Positions 18,655-27,327 of a stretch of 41,533 bases of DNA are shown here, piece after piece. The translations under genes were made by a program, and so were the position numbers. The stretch spans positions 1 through 41,533 of the forward strand of contig MEZG01000068.1 in NCBI GenBank assembly GCA_001775965.1. The letters run 5' to 3'. How positions within the stretch are numbered: position 1 is the first letter of the stretch; the number at the start of each line of letters is the position of its first letter. This stretch comes from Candidatus Bathyarchaeota archaeon RBG_13_60_20 (GTDB lineage Archaea; Thermoproteota; Bathyarchaeia; TCS64). The notes under the pieces are model-generated. The model was not told where the DNA came from and did not search any database. It worked only from the letters and a program-made list of their open reading frames with translations.

Positions 18655-18692
18655 ACCCAAGTATTAACTTGTGACTGGCGGGCCCTATATAT

Positions 18693-19655
18693 TTGAGCAG
18701 CGTGGTGCAGCCATTGGGCGGTGTAGGCAGCTTGGTGGGTGGGTGCGCGTCCCTTGCGGCCCTCCTGGAGGTGTCGGCGTACCCTAAGCCTGGGAACGTG
18801 CACCGCCTTAGGGACTTCGATGGGACGCGCTACGAGCACTTCCTCGCGGGAGGAGTCTCCCTGGCCCCGTGGATGGCCGCGCTCGCCGACGAAGGCGCCC
18901 GCGTCAAGGCACAGGGCGGCGGCTGGGAAGGCATCCGACTCGGAGAGCACATACTTGGGGCGGTGGAAGACATGACGCGGTGGCAGAAGGGCGGGAACAC
19001 CCACCTGGGCGTCATCCTTCTCTTCGCGCCCGTGGCCGCTGCGGCAGGCGCCTCGCTGGAGAACGGCAGAGCGGATCCCAAGAGGCTCAGGGAGAACCTG
19101 TTGGACGCCGTGGCCGCCGCGACGCCCGGCGACGCAGCCGACATCTACAGGGCCATAGGCGCGGCTATGACCAGGGAGAACTTGGGCTCCGTTGAAAGGC
19201 TCGACGTCTCGGACTCCTCGTCCATAGACTACATACTGAGGCGGGGTGTCACGCCCCTTGAGATATTCCAGGAATGCTCGGGGCGGGACGCGATATGCGG
19301 AGAGTGGGCCACGGGCTTCAGTGTGACGTTCGAGGAGGGGTACACCTACCTGGCGGATCGGCTGCTTTCCGGCTCTGTTAACGACTCTGTAGTGGACACG
19401 TTCCTGCGCATCCTCTCAAGGCACCCTGACTCGCTGATACGGAGGAAGAGGGGGGAGGAGGCCGCGAGAGCTGTGAGCGAGAAGGCCCAGAGGGTTCTGG
19501 ACAGCGGGGGCGCCTCAAGCGACGAGGGGCGAAGGCTGCTGCTCGAATTGGACGACGAGCTTCAGGCTGGAGGGGGGGAGCTGAACCCTGGCACCTCCGC
19601 CGACCTTACGGCGTCCTCACTGTTCGTGAACCTGCTAGGCGGGTGGAGGCCCTAG
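18693..19655 (+). CDS. Triphosphoribosyl-dephospho-CoA synthase family (CitG-like, PF01874) protein
   Basis: EVSAYPKPGNVHRLRDF, GGNTHLGVILLFAPVAAA, NPGTSADLTASSLFVNLLGGW. Confidence 0.9.
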   Translation: MSSVVQPLGGVGSLVGGCASLAALLEVSAYPKPGNVHRLRDFDGTRYEHFLAGGVSLAPWMAALADEGARVKAQGGGWEGIRLGEHILGAVEDMTRWQKGGNTHLGVILLFAPVAAAAGASLENGRADPKRLRENLLDAVAAATPGDAADIYRAIGAAMTRENLGSVERLDVSDSSSIDYILRRGVTPLEIFQECSGRDAICGEWATGFSVTFEEGYTYLADRLLSGSVNDSVVDTFLRILSRHPDSLIRRKRGEEAARAVSEKAQRVLDSGGASSDEGRRLLLELDDELQAGGGELNPGTSADLTASSLFVNLLGGWRP

Positions 19656-20083
19656 GACGAGTACTGGCGCAGGTAGTGGGGGTACGTCTCGCAGAACTCC
19701 CTGATGCCCTCCTCGGTCACAAGGCCCCTCACGGTCCTGTGCTCCTGGACCCCGAGGCAGCCGATGCCGTACTTCCTCATCACGCCTAGGGCGTCGTTCA
19801 GGGGCGTGTCTATGTCCACAGTGATGAGGGGCACCGATACCAGGTCCTTCACGAGGAGGCTGGCCTTGTCCTCGGTCTCGATGAGCCACCTCATGATGTC
19901 CTTGTTCGTTATTAGGCCGATGGGGTCCTGGTCCTCGTAGACGATGAGCGCCTCGTAGTCCTCCCCCATGAGCTTGCGGGTCACCTCGATGAGCCTATCC
20001 TCGGCCCTTGCCATTGGGGGAGCCTTGTTCATGAGGACCCTGCAGGGGAGGCCGCAGAACTCGGAGTTAAGCTGGATGCCCAT
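19652..20083 (-). CDS. CBS-domain pair protein
   Basis: Two CBS-like units: LIVYEDQDPIGLITNKDIMRWLI and IDTPLNDALGVMRKYGIGCLGVQEHRTVRGLVTEEGIRE. Confidence 0.87.
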   Translation of the reverse strand: MGIQLNSEFCGLPCRVLMNKAPPMARAEDRLIEVTRKLMGEDYEALIVYEDQDPIGLITNKDIMRWLIETEDKASLLVKDLVSVPLITVDIDTPLNDALGVMRKYGIGCLGVQEHRTVRGLVTEEGIREFCETYPHYLRQYSS

Positions 20084-20123
20084 ACCTTCCTCAGCAAATA
20101 CTATACTTACACGTGTTTATTTA

Positions 20124-20185
20124 GTTTTCAATCATGAAAACCCGTCAAATTCTCGCAAGCTGAATTTGATGTCAGGCTCACCTGA
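20124..20185. repeat. Three consecutive perfect inverted repeats in a divergent intergenic region
   Basis: GTTTTCA-atca-TGAAAAC (20124-20141), TCAAATTC-n9-GAATTTGA (20145-20169), TCAGG-ctca-CCTGA (20172-20185). Confidence 0.7.
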
Positions 20186-20248
20186 AAAAAGTTATAGCCT
20201 CAGATCCCTCACCTCTACTGATGGCTATTGGACTCAGGTAGCGGCATC

Positions 20249-20734
20249 ATGTTCGTGGGAAAGAAGACGAAGCCAAACGCGGTCTACGAGGCGATAAGGG
20301 CACATCTACCGGCTGACAGCGGCAAGGTGGTCATAGCCAGCCACAAGGGGAAGTCGGCGCTGAAGCTGGCCGAGACCCTCGGGAAGCAGGCCCAAGTGGT
20401 GAGCGTCACCGAGTTCACCTACGACGACGACACCAAGAAGGAGATGAAGAAGCTGAACGTCGTCCCCGTGGAGAAGGCCGAGCTGCCCGTACAGGACGAC
20501 AGGGGGATGAGGGAGACCCTGCTCATGTTCGGGTCGGGTGTGAAGGCAGCCCTGGAGGTGGCCACAGTCGCGTCGGGGAAGAAGCTGGTGAAAGGCGAGT
20601 TCATAGTCGTCGCGGGGGAGAAGGAGGGCTTCGACACCGTGCTGCTCCTGGACACGGAGCACCCCCAGAAGGAGCAGATATCTGACCCGCTGAAGCACAT
20701 CAAGGTGAAGAGGTTCATCGCTCTCCCTGAGTAG
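20249..20734 (+). CDS. Pyruvate-kinase C-terminal (alpha/beta) domain-like protein
   Basis: NAVYEAIRAHLPADSGKVVIASHKGKSALKLAETLG..VVSVTEFTYDDDTKKEM..FGSGVKAALEVATVA; ATG at 20249 preferred over the track start. Confidence 0.8.
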   Translation: MFVGKKTKPNAVYEAIRAHLPADSGKVVIASHKGKSALKLAETLGKQAQVVSVTEFTYDDDTKKEMKKLNVVPVEKAELPVQDDRGMRETLLMFGSGVKAALEVATVASGKKLVKGEFIVVAGEKEGFDTVLLLDTEHPQKEQISDPLKHIKVKRFIALPE

Positions 20735-20769
20735 CCGCAAGGCGCAGATGTTTTATCGGCTCTCTTCAG

Positions 20770-21081
20770 TTGTATAGTTGGCTTATCTTGTCAGACGTAA
20801 GCAAAACCGTTTCAGGCTCCATGGAGGAGACCAAGGAGAGGCACAGGAGGTACCTTAGGGCCATCAATAGCCCCGTCAGGAGGGGAATCCTACGCGCGCT
20901 GAAGGAGGGACACGCAACGGCGGAGGCTCTGGTAAAGGCTACTGGCCTGGACGGCAAGACCCTGGGCTGGCACATGAAGCTCCTCGAGTACGGGTACTGC
21001 GTCGAGGCTAGGAGCACCGCCGAGGGAGAGGTCTACGTCTTGACCAGGGAGGGTGAAGTCGTGGACTTCATGGACAGGTAG
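20770..21081 (+). CDS. Small winged-helix (ArsR-like) DNA-binding protein
   Basis: RRYLRAINSPVRRGILRALKEGHATAEALVKATGLDGKTLGWHMKLLEYGYCVEARS; true start may be ATG 20821. Confidence 0.82.
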   Translation: MYSWLILSDVSKTVSGSMEETKERHRRYLRAINSPVRRGILRALKEGHATAEALVKATGLDGKTLGWHMKLLEYGYCVEARSTAEGEVYVLTREGEVVDFMDR

Positions 21082-21211
21082 TCACCGAGTAGCGAGCCTC
21101 AGACTGATTACATAACACGCATTATGTGCTACAATTAACATAAAATCTGCTACTTATGACACCGCAGATGTTTTTAGGTGCGGTAAAGCATCTCTGATAG
21201 GTGTCCTAATC

Positions 21212-22159
21212 GTGCTGAGCGTCAACAGGCTGGCATACGAGCTTGTGTCGGAACTTGTCAAGAGGAAGGAGTACTACAGGGTAGAGGTCGATAAGCTGCC
21301 GTCGGGGGCCACCGTGGTAGACACGGGGGTGGAGGCCCACGGCGGATACGAGGCGGGCCTCATGGTCACCCGCATAGCCATGGGAGGGGCCGGGAGCGCG
21401 CACCTCTCGTATGCAGACTACGGCGGGGTCGGGCTGCCCTCGGTGGTGGTCTCCACGGACTGCCCGGCTGTAGCTCTCTTCGGGGCCCAGCTTGCTGGGT
21501 GGAAGATAAAGCCTGAGGGGTACTCGGCGGACAGCTCGGGCCCGGCCCGCGCGCTGGCCCTGAAGCCCAAGGAGGTGTACCAGAAGATAGGCTACAGGGA
21601 CGAGTCGGACGTGGCCGTCATCCTGCTGGAGACCGAGGAGAAGCCCCCGGACTCGGCGGCCCACTACATAGCCGAGAGGTGCAACGTGAAGCCCGAGAAC
21701 GTGTACATGGTCCTCACCTCCACCAGGTCCATGGCGGGGATGGTGCAGATATCGGGCAGGATAGTCGAGACAGGGCTCTTCAGGCTCGACGTGCTAGGCC
21801 TGGACCCCAAGAAGGTGCTTTACGGGGCGGGGTACGCGCCTATCATGCCGGTCCACGTAGACGCGGGGAAGGCCATGGGCAGGGCCGAGGATGCCCTGAC
21901 TTACGGTGGGGTCACCACGTACTTGGTGGATGAGGCCGAGGACAAGCTCAGGGAGGTCGCCGAGAAGGCGCCCAGCAGCAACTGCAAGGACTACGGCAAG
22001 ACCAGCTACGAAATCTACAAGGCCGTGGACTTCGACTTCACCAGGATCGACCCGGCCCTCTTCGCCCCCGCGGCCATATCCCTGACCTCTGCCCAGACCG
22101 GGGCGACCTTCACCTACGGCAAGGTCAACGACCGTATAATCTTACATTCATTGAAGTAG
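21212..22159 (+). CDS. mch: Methenyltetrahydromethanopterin cyclohydrolase
   Basis: MLSVNRLAYELVSELV, GGYEAGLMVTRIAMGGAGSAHL, STDCPAVALFGAQLAGW; GTG start. Confidence 0.96.
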   Translation: MLSVNRLAYELVSELVKRKEYYRVEVDKLPSGATVVDTGVEAHGGYEAGLMVTRIAMGGAGSAHLSYADYGGVGLPSVVVSTDCPAVALFGAQLAGWKIKPEGYSADSSGPARALALKPKEVYQKIGYRDESDVAVILLETEEKPPDSAAHYIAERCNVKPENVYMVLTSTRSMAGMVQISGRIVETGLFRLDVLGLDPKKVLYGAGYAPIMPVHVDAGKAMGRAEDALTYGGVTTYLVDEAEDKLREVAEKAPSSNCKDYGKTSYEIYKAVDFDFTRIDPALFAPAAISLTSAQTGATFTYGKVNDRIILHSLK

Positions 22160-22163
22160 ATCG

Positions 22164-22571
22164 GTGTCTGAGATGAACGGGATCGAGGTTACACTGATTT
22201 CGGGGAGGACGGCGAGGCAGGGCATAGGCCTGGAAGAGGGCAAGACGTCCCAGGGCTACATCAAGAGCGTTAATGAGGTTAGCCTGTGCCCAGAGGACGC
22301 AGCGAGCCTGGGCCTCAGCGGGGACGAACCTGTGACGGTGGCCACGGAGCACGGCAGCGTGGTGGCGCACTGGAGGGTGGACAAAGGGCTGGCCCGGGGA
22401 ACCGCGTTCTTCCCCTACGGGCCGTGGGCCAACCAGGTGTACGCGTCGTCCACGGACGGCACCGGCATGCCCCAGTTCAAGGGGATAAGGGCCACCCTAT
22501 CCCCAGCCGCGGGCGGCAAGGTGCCGTCACTCCAGGAGATCGTGGAGTCCATGAGGAGAGCGGAGCATTGA
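22164..22571 (+). CDS. fwdD: Formylmethanofuran dehydrogenase subunit D (molybdopterin-dinucleotide-binding domain)
   Basis: IEVTLISGRTARQGIGLEEGKTSQGY, FFPYGPWANQVYASSTDGTGMPQFKG. Confidence 0.92.
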   Translation: MSEMNGIEVTLISGRTARQGIGLEEGKTSQGYIKSVNEVSLCPEDAASLGLSGDEPVTVATEHGSVVAHWRVDKGLARGTAFFPYGPWANQVYASSTDGTGMPQFKGIRATLSPAAGGKVPSLQEIVESMRRAEH

Positions 22572-23854
22572 AGCACGAGGACGTGGTCTGCCCCTTCTGC
22601 GGGTGCCTGTGCGACGACCTGGAGGTGACCGTGGAGGACGGCCACATCGTGGGCGTCAAGAACGCGTGCGGCATATCCCGGTCCAAGTTCATGAGCCACG
22701 GCCTCAACCGGGTCTCCGCCCCCACAGTGGAGGGGAAGGAGGCCTCGCTCGAAGAGGCCGTGAGGGAGTCGGTGGGTATACTCTCAGGAGCCAGGAGGCC
22801 CCTGGTTTACGGCCTCAGCTCCACGGAGTGCGGCGCCATCAGCAAGGCGGTCGAGCTGGCGGAGGCCACGGGCGGCGTCCTGGACAACACCTCGTCCGTG
22901 TGCCATGGCCCCACGATACTGGCCCTCCAGCAGGTGGGCGAGAGCAAGGCGACCCTGGGCGAGATCAGGAACAGGGCCGACCTCATCATCTTCTGGGGGA
23001 GCAACCCCACGGAGGCCCACCTGCGCCACATCACAAGGTACAGCGGGACGGCTAAGGGCATGTACGTGCCTGAGGGCAGGAAGGGCCGCAGGATCATAGT
23101 GGTCGACGTCAGGGAGACGGGCACCTCGAAGATGGCCGATCAGTTCATCAAGGTGGAGCCCAACGGGGACTTCGAGTTGCTCGAGGCGCTGAGGGCTACG
23201 GTTAGGGGCGTGGCGCTGCGGGCGGAGGCCGTGGCGGGGGTGCCCATGGACCAGGTCAGGGCGCTGGCCGAGGTCATGAAGGGGGCCAGGTTCGGGGTCG
23301 TGTTCTTCGGGCTGGGGCTCACCCAGAGCGAGGGCAGGCACATGAACATAGACGCGGCCGTCGGCCTGGTGGCCGAGCTGAACAGGCACACCAAGTTCCT
23401 GCTCACCCCCATGAGGGGCCACTACAACGTGGCGGGGGCCAATGCGGTGACCACCTGGCAGACGGGGTACCCCTACGCGGTGGATTTTAGCCGTGGCTAC
23501 CCCAGGTACAACCCGGGGGAGTACACCTCGGTGGACATGCTGGCCAGGGGCGAGGCCGACGCGGCCCTGGTGCTGGCCTCGGACCCGGCGTCCACGTTCC
23601 CCGTGGACGCTGCCAGGGGCTTGGCCAAGATACCGGTGATCACCCTTGAGCAGAAGATCACTCCCACATCCATGCTGAGCAGGGTGGTGATACCGGTGGC
23701 CACCGCGGGCATAGAGGCCGAGGGAACGGCCTACAGGATGGACGGGGTCCCCATAAGGCTGAGGAAGCTGGTGGAGCCCACTGAGGGGGTCCACTCGGAC
23801 GAGGAGGTGCTCGGGATGATCCTTGAGGGGCTTAAGGGAGGCGCCGAGAAGTGA
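22568..23854 (+). CDS. fwdB: Formylmethanofuran dehydrogenase subunit B
   Basis: MKHEDVVCPFCGCLCDDLEV, NTSSVCHGPTILALQQVG (metal-ligand Cys, not Sec), WGSNPTEAHLRH; TTG start at 22568 overlapping the fwdD stop. Confidence 0.94.
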   Translation: MKHEDVVCPFCGCLCDDLEVTVEDGHIVGVKNACGISRSKFMSHGLNRVSAPTVEGKEASLEEAVRESVGILSGARRPLVYGLSSTECGAISKAVELAEATGGVLDNTSSVCHGPTILALQQVGESKATLGEIRNRADLIIFWGSNPTEAHLRHITRYSGTAKGMYVPEGRKGRRIIVVDVRETGTSKMADQFIKVEPNGDFELLEALRATVRGVALRAEAVAGVPMDQVRALAEVMKGARFGVVFFGLGLTQSEGRHMNIDAAVGLVAELNRHTKFLLTPMRGHYNVAGANAVTTWQTGYPYAVDFSRGYPRYNPGEYTSVDMLARGEADAALVLASDPASTFPVDAARGLAKIPVITLEQKITPTSMLSRVVIPVATAGIEAEGTAYRMDGVPIRLRKLVEPTEGVHSDEEVLGMILEGLKGGAEK

Positions 23855-25554
23855 AGGAGCTTGCGATCAGGAACGGCTACGTCTTCGACCCTCTGAACGG
23901 CGTCGACGGCGAGAAGATGGACATCCTCCTCAGCGGGGGCAGGGTCGTTGAGAAGGTGAAGCGCGGCGCCGAGGAGATTGACGCCTCGGGGATGGCGGTG
24001 ATGCCCGGCGGCGTGGACCTCCACAGCCACATCGCGGGCAGCAAGATCAACATCGGGCGCCTCATGAGACCCGAGGACCACAGGAGGGACCAGGTGCCCA
24101 AGGGCAGGGTCACCCGGAGCGGCGTGGGCTACAGCTGCCCCAGCACCTTCGTCACCGGGTACAGGTACGCACAGATGGGTTACACAACGGTCATGGAGGC
24201 GGCCATGCCGCCCATAACAGCCAGGCACGTCCACGAGGAGCTGGCCGACACCCCCATCATAGACAAGGGCGCCTTCACCCTCATGGGCAACAACTACTTC
24301 ACCCTCAAGTACGTCCGCGACGGCGACATGGAGAAGCTGAAGGCCTTTGTCGCCTGGCTGCTCCGGGCCACCCGCGGCTACGCCGTCAAGATTGTGAACC
24401 CGGGCGGCGTGGAGAACTGGAAGTGGGGCCGCAACGTCCACGGCCTGGACGGCAACGTGGAGGACTACGGCATCACGCCTAGGCAGATCATATCCAGCCT
24501 GGCAAGGGTGAACGAGGAGCTGGGCCTGCCCCACACCATCCACCTCCACTGCAACAACCTGGGGGTGCCCGGCAATTACCAGACCACCATCGACACCATG
24601 GACGTGGCCAAGACGATTAAACCCAGGGACGAGAGGAAGACGACCATACACGTCGTCCACTGCCAGTTCAACGCCCTGGCGGGCAACAACTGGATGAACG
24701 TCAGGTCGGGAGCCCCCAAGATAGCCAGGTACGTGAATGGGAACCCCCACGTGACCTTGGACCTGGGCCAGGTCATCTTCGGGGACACCACAACAATGAC
24801 TGGGGACGGCCCCTGGCAGTTCAACCTCTGGAACATGACGGGCAACAAGTGGGTCAACAGCGACGTGGAGATGGAGGCGGGGGCCGGCGTAGTCCCCTAC
24901 ACGTTCAAACCAAACAACCCGGCCAACAGCGTCCAGTGGGGCATAGGCATCGAGCTGGCCCTCCTGGTGAAGGACCCATGGAGGGTCTATATGACCACAG
25001 ACCACCCCAACGGGGGTCCCTTCACCCACTACCCCGAGGTCATCGCGTGGCTGATGAGCAGGAAGGCCAGGACCGACGCAATGAACGCCATGAACAAGGC
25101 GGTGATGAAGCGCACCGGCCTCATAGACAATTACAGGGAGTACACGTTCAGCGAGATGGCCATAGCCACCAGGGCCGGCACGGCAAGGGCGCTTGGCCTG
25201 GAGGGCAAGGGCCACCTGGGGCAGGGGGCCGACGCGGACGCCGCCGTTTACAGGGTCAACCCCACCCAATGGCGCCCCAGCCAGTATAAGGAGCTGGAGA
25301 AGGCTTTCAGCAGGGCGGCCTACACAGTCAAGGCTGGCGAGGTCGTGGTCAAGGACGGCGAGGTCGTGGCGACCCCCACGGGGGCCACCCACTGGGTGAA
25401 CGCCAAGGTACCCGAGGACCTCGAGAAAGAGTTCATAAAGGACTTCGAGGCCGATTTCCGGAAGTACTACTCCGTCAGCCTGCGCAACTACCCAGTGGAG
25501 GACGCGTACCTGCCGGCTCAGAGGGTCCACGCGGCGGGAGGTGCCTCGCCGTGA
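23851..25554 (+). CDS. fwdA: Formylmethanofuran dehydrogenase subunit A (amidohydrolase)
   Basis: MPGGVDLHSHIAGSKINIGRLMRPEDHR, HTIHLHCNNLGVPGNYQTTIDTM, MTTDHPNGGPFTHYPEVIAWLMS; GTGA overlap. Confidence 0.96.
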   Translation: MKELAIRNGYVFDPLNGVDGEKMDILLSGGRVVEKVKRGAEEIDASGMAVMPGGVDLHSHIAGSKINIGRLMRPEDHRRDQVPKGRVTRSGVGYSCPSTFVTGYRYAQMGYTTVMEAAMPPITARHVHEELADTPIIDKGAFTLMGNNYFTLKYVRDGDMEKLKAFVAWLLRATRGYAVKIVNPGGVENWKWGRNVHGLDGNVEDYGITPRQIISSLARVNEELGLPHTIHLHCNNLGVPGNYQTTIDTMDVAKTIKPRDERKTTIHVVHCQFNALAGNNWMNVRSGAPKIARYVNGNPHVTLDLGQVIFGDTTTMTGDGPWQFNLWNMTGNKWVNSDVEMEAGAGVVPYTFKPNNPANSVQWGIGIELALLVKDPWRVYMTTDHPNGGPFTHYPEVIAWLMSRKARTDAMNAMNKAVMKRTGLIDNYREYTFSEMAIATRAGTARALGLEGKGHLGQGADADAAVYRVNPTQWRPSQYKELEKAFSRAAYTVKAGEVVVKDGEVVATPTGATHWVNAKVPEDLEKEFIKDFEADFRKYYSVSLRNYPVEDAYLPAQRVHAAGGASP

Positions 25555-26477
25555 GCTTCAAGCACAACGGGGTGGACGTCGAGGACACCTTCGCGGAGGG
25601 CTTCGGCATGTGGGGTAGCCGCATCATCATAACGGCCGCGTCCGAGAGGTGGGCCACCACAGCCGCCGGCTCTATGACGGGGTTCGCCACCAGTGTCATC
25701 GCATGCGACTGCGAGGCCGGCGTGGAGTCTTCGGTAGCGCCGGACAGTACCCCCGATGGGCGCCCCGGCGTCGCCGTCATGGTTTACGGGTTCAGCAAGG
25801 GCAAGCTGTCCGAGAGCATGTTGAGCCGGATGGGCCAGTGTGTCCTCACATGCCCCAGCACGGCCGTGTTCAATGGACTGCCGGAGGAGGAGGCCGACGA
25901 GATGCTAGACATCGGGAAGAGCCTCAGGTTCTTCGGGGACGGGTACCAGGTCAAGATGAGGATGGGGGACGGCTGGCACCAGAGGCGCCGCTTCTGGAGG
26001 ATACCCGTCATGGAGGGCGAGTTCCTGGTGGAGGAGAAGATGGGGGCCAAGAAAGCGGTGGCCGGGGGCAACTTCCTGGTGATGGGAGAGACACAGGACG
26101 CGGTCCTGAGGGCAGCTGAGGCGTCCATAGACGCCATCCACACGGTGCCCGGCGTGGTAACGCCGTTCCCCGGCGGCCTCTGCAGGAGCGGCAGCAAGGT
26201 GGGCTCCACATACAAGTTCCTGAAGGCGGCCACCAACACGCCCTTCTGCCCTACCATAAAGAACAGTGTCAAGGGCAGCAAGGTGCCGTCGGGCGCCAAC
26301 TCGGTCATCGAGGTGGTGATCAACGGTCTCAACGAGGCGTCTGTGAAGCGGGCCATGGGGGTGGGCGTGGACGCCGCCACCAGGGTTCCGGGTGTCACAT
26401 GGATCACGGCGGTCAACTTCGACGGCAAGCTGGGGAAGTTCAAGATGGGGCTGAGGGACAGCCTGGAGGCGATCTGA
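25551..26477 (+). CDS. ftr: Formylmethanofuran--tetrahydromethanopterin formyltransferase
   Basis: VEDTFAEGFGMWGSRIIITAASERWATTAA, TGFATSVIACDCEAGVE, TPFPGGLCRSGSKVGS. Confidence 0.96.
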   Translation: MSFKHNGVDVEDTFAEGFGMWGSRIIITAASERWATTAAGSMTGFATSVIACDCEAGVESSVAPDSTPDGRPGVAVMVYGFSKGKLSESMLSRMGQCVLTCPSTAVFNGLPEEEADEMLDIGKSLRFFGDGYQVKMRMGDGWHQRRRFWRIPVMEGEFLVEEKMGAKKAVAGGNFLVMGETQDAVLRAAEASIDAIHTVPGVVTPFPGGLCRSGSKVGSTYKFLKAATNTPFCPTIKNSVKGSKVPSGANSVIEVVINGLNEASVKRAMGVGVDAATRVPGVTWITAVNFDGKLGKFKMGLRDSLEAI

Positions 26478-26478
26478 T

Positions 26479-27327
26479 ATGGATAAGCTGGTGCTAACGC
26501 CTAGGGGATTCAGCAGAGTACCCTTGGAGGCGGAGGTGATAACGCCAGACGCCTTCGCCGGCAAGTCCGTAAAGGAGATTAGGGCCCTGAGGGTCCACTA
26601 CGGCAACAGGGAGGTGGAGATGAGCGAGTATATCCATGTCCAGGGTAAGGTGGCCGACGCCCCGGTCGACCAGCTCATCGTCGTCGACGGGGACGCAAGG
26701 CACATCAAGTATATCGGCAGGGGGATGACCGCGGGTCGAATAGTGGTCCAGGGCGACGCCGGTATGCACACGGGCTCCCAGATGAGCGGCGGGGACATAA
26801 CTGTGGCGGGAGACGCAGGCGACTGGACCGGCGCCGAGATGAGGGGCGGCCTCCTCAGGGTGCTGGGCGACGCCGGGAACCTCCTAGGCGCCGCGTACAG
26901 GGGCAGCAGCGAGGGCATGACCGGCGGATGCATAATTGTCAACGGCAGCGCCGGTTCCGAGGTCGGCAGCTTCATGAGGAGAGGCATGATGGTGGTTGAG
27001 GGCGCCACTGGTCCCTTCACAGGCGTACATATGAACGGCGGCGAGATATTCGTCTTCGGCCCCCTGGGCAGGCGCGCCGGGGCCCAGGCCAAGGGCAACG
27101 GCGGCTTCATAGCGGCCCTCGGCGGCGCCCGGGAGGTGTTACCCACCTACGTCTACGAGGCCACCTACGCCCCCGGCTTCATGACGCTCTACATGAGGCA
27201 GCTGGCAGAGAACCTGGGCGTCAAACACGCCGCCAGGTACATCGGGGAGCCCCTCAGGAGGTACAGGGGCGACATGGCCATCGGCGGTAGCGCCGAGATA
27301 CTGGTCGCCGAGAAGGGGGCCCCTTGA
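26479..27327 (+). CDS. fwdC: Formylmethanofuran dehydrogenase subunit C (GXGXG beta-helix)
   Basis: Repeated GDAGMHTGSQMSGGDITVAGDAGDWTGAEMRGGLLRVLGDAGNLLGAAYRGSSEGMTGGCIIV. Confidence 0.95.
   Translation: MDKLVLTPRGFSRVPLEAEVITPDAFAGKSVKEIRALRVHYGNREVEMSEYIHVQGKVADAPVDQLIVVDGDARHIKYIGRGMTAGRIVVQGDAGMHTGSQMSGGDITVAGDAGDWTGAEMRGGLLRVLGDAGNLLGAAYRGSSEGMTGGCIIVNGSAGSEVGSFMRRGMMVVEGATGPFTGVHMNGGEIFVFGPLGRRAGAQAKGNGGFIAALGGAREVLPTYVYEATYAPGFMTLYMRQLAENLGVKHAARYIGEPLRRYRGDMAIGGSAEILVAEKGAP

Noticed and set aside
20131-20185. Possible C/D box sRNA (ATCATGA ... CTGA ... TTGATGT ... CTGA)
   Set aside because: Boxes are imperfect and guide spacings (about 22 and 9 nt) are atypical; the inverted repeats explain the region at least as well.
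20172-20190. Hairpin TCAGG-ctca-CCTGA followed by AAAAAA as a minus-strand terminator
   Set aside because: On the minus strand the T-run precedes rather than follows the hairpin, and the region lies between divergent gene starts.
22784-25530. Long minus-strand ORFs (336 aa at 22784-23794 and 599 aa at 23731-25530) antisense to fwdB/fwdA
   Set aside because: High-GC shadow ORFs with low-complexity H/V/G/L-rich translations; the + strand encodes recognisable FwdB/FwdA across the same DNA.
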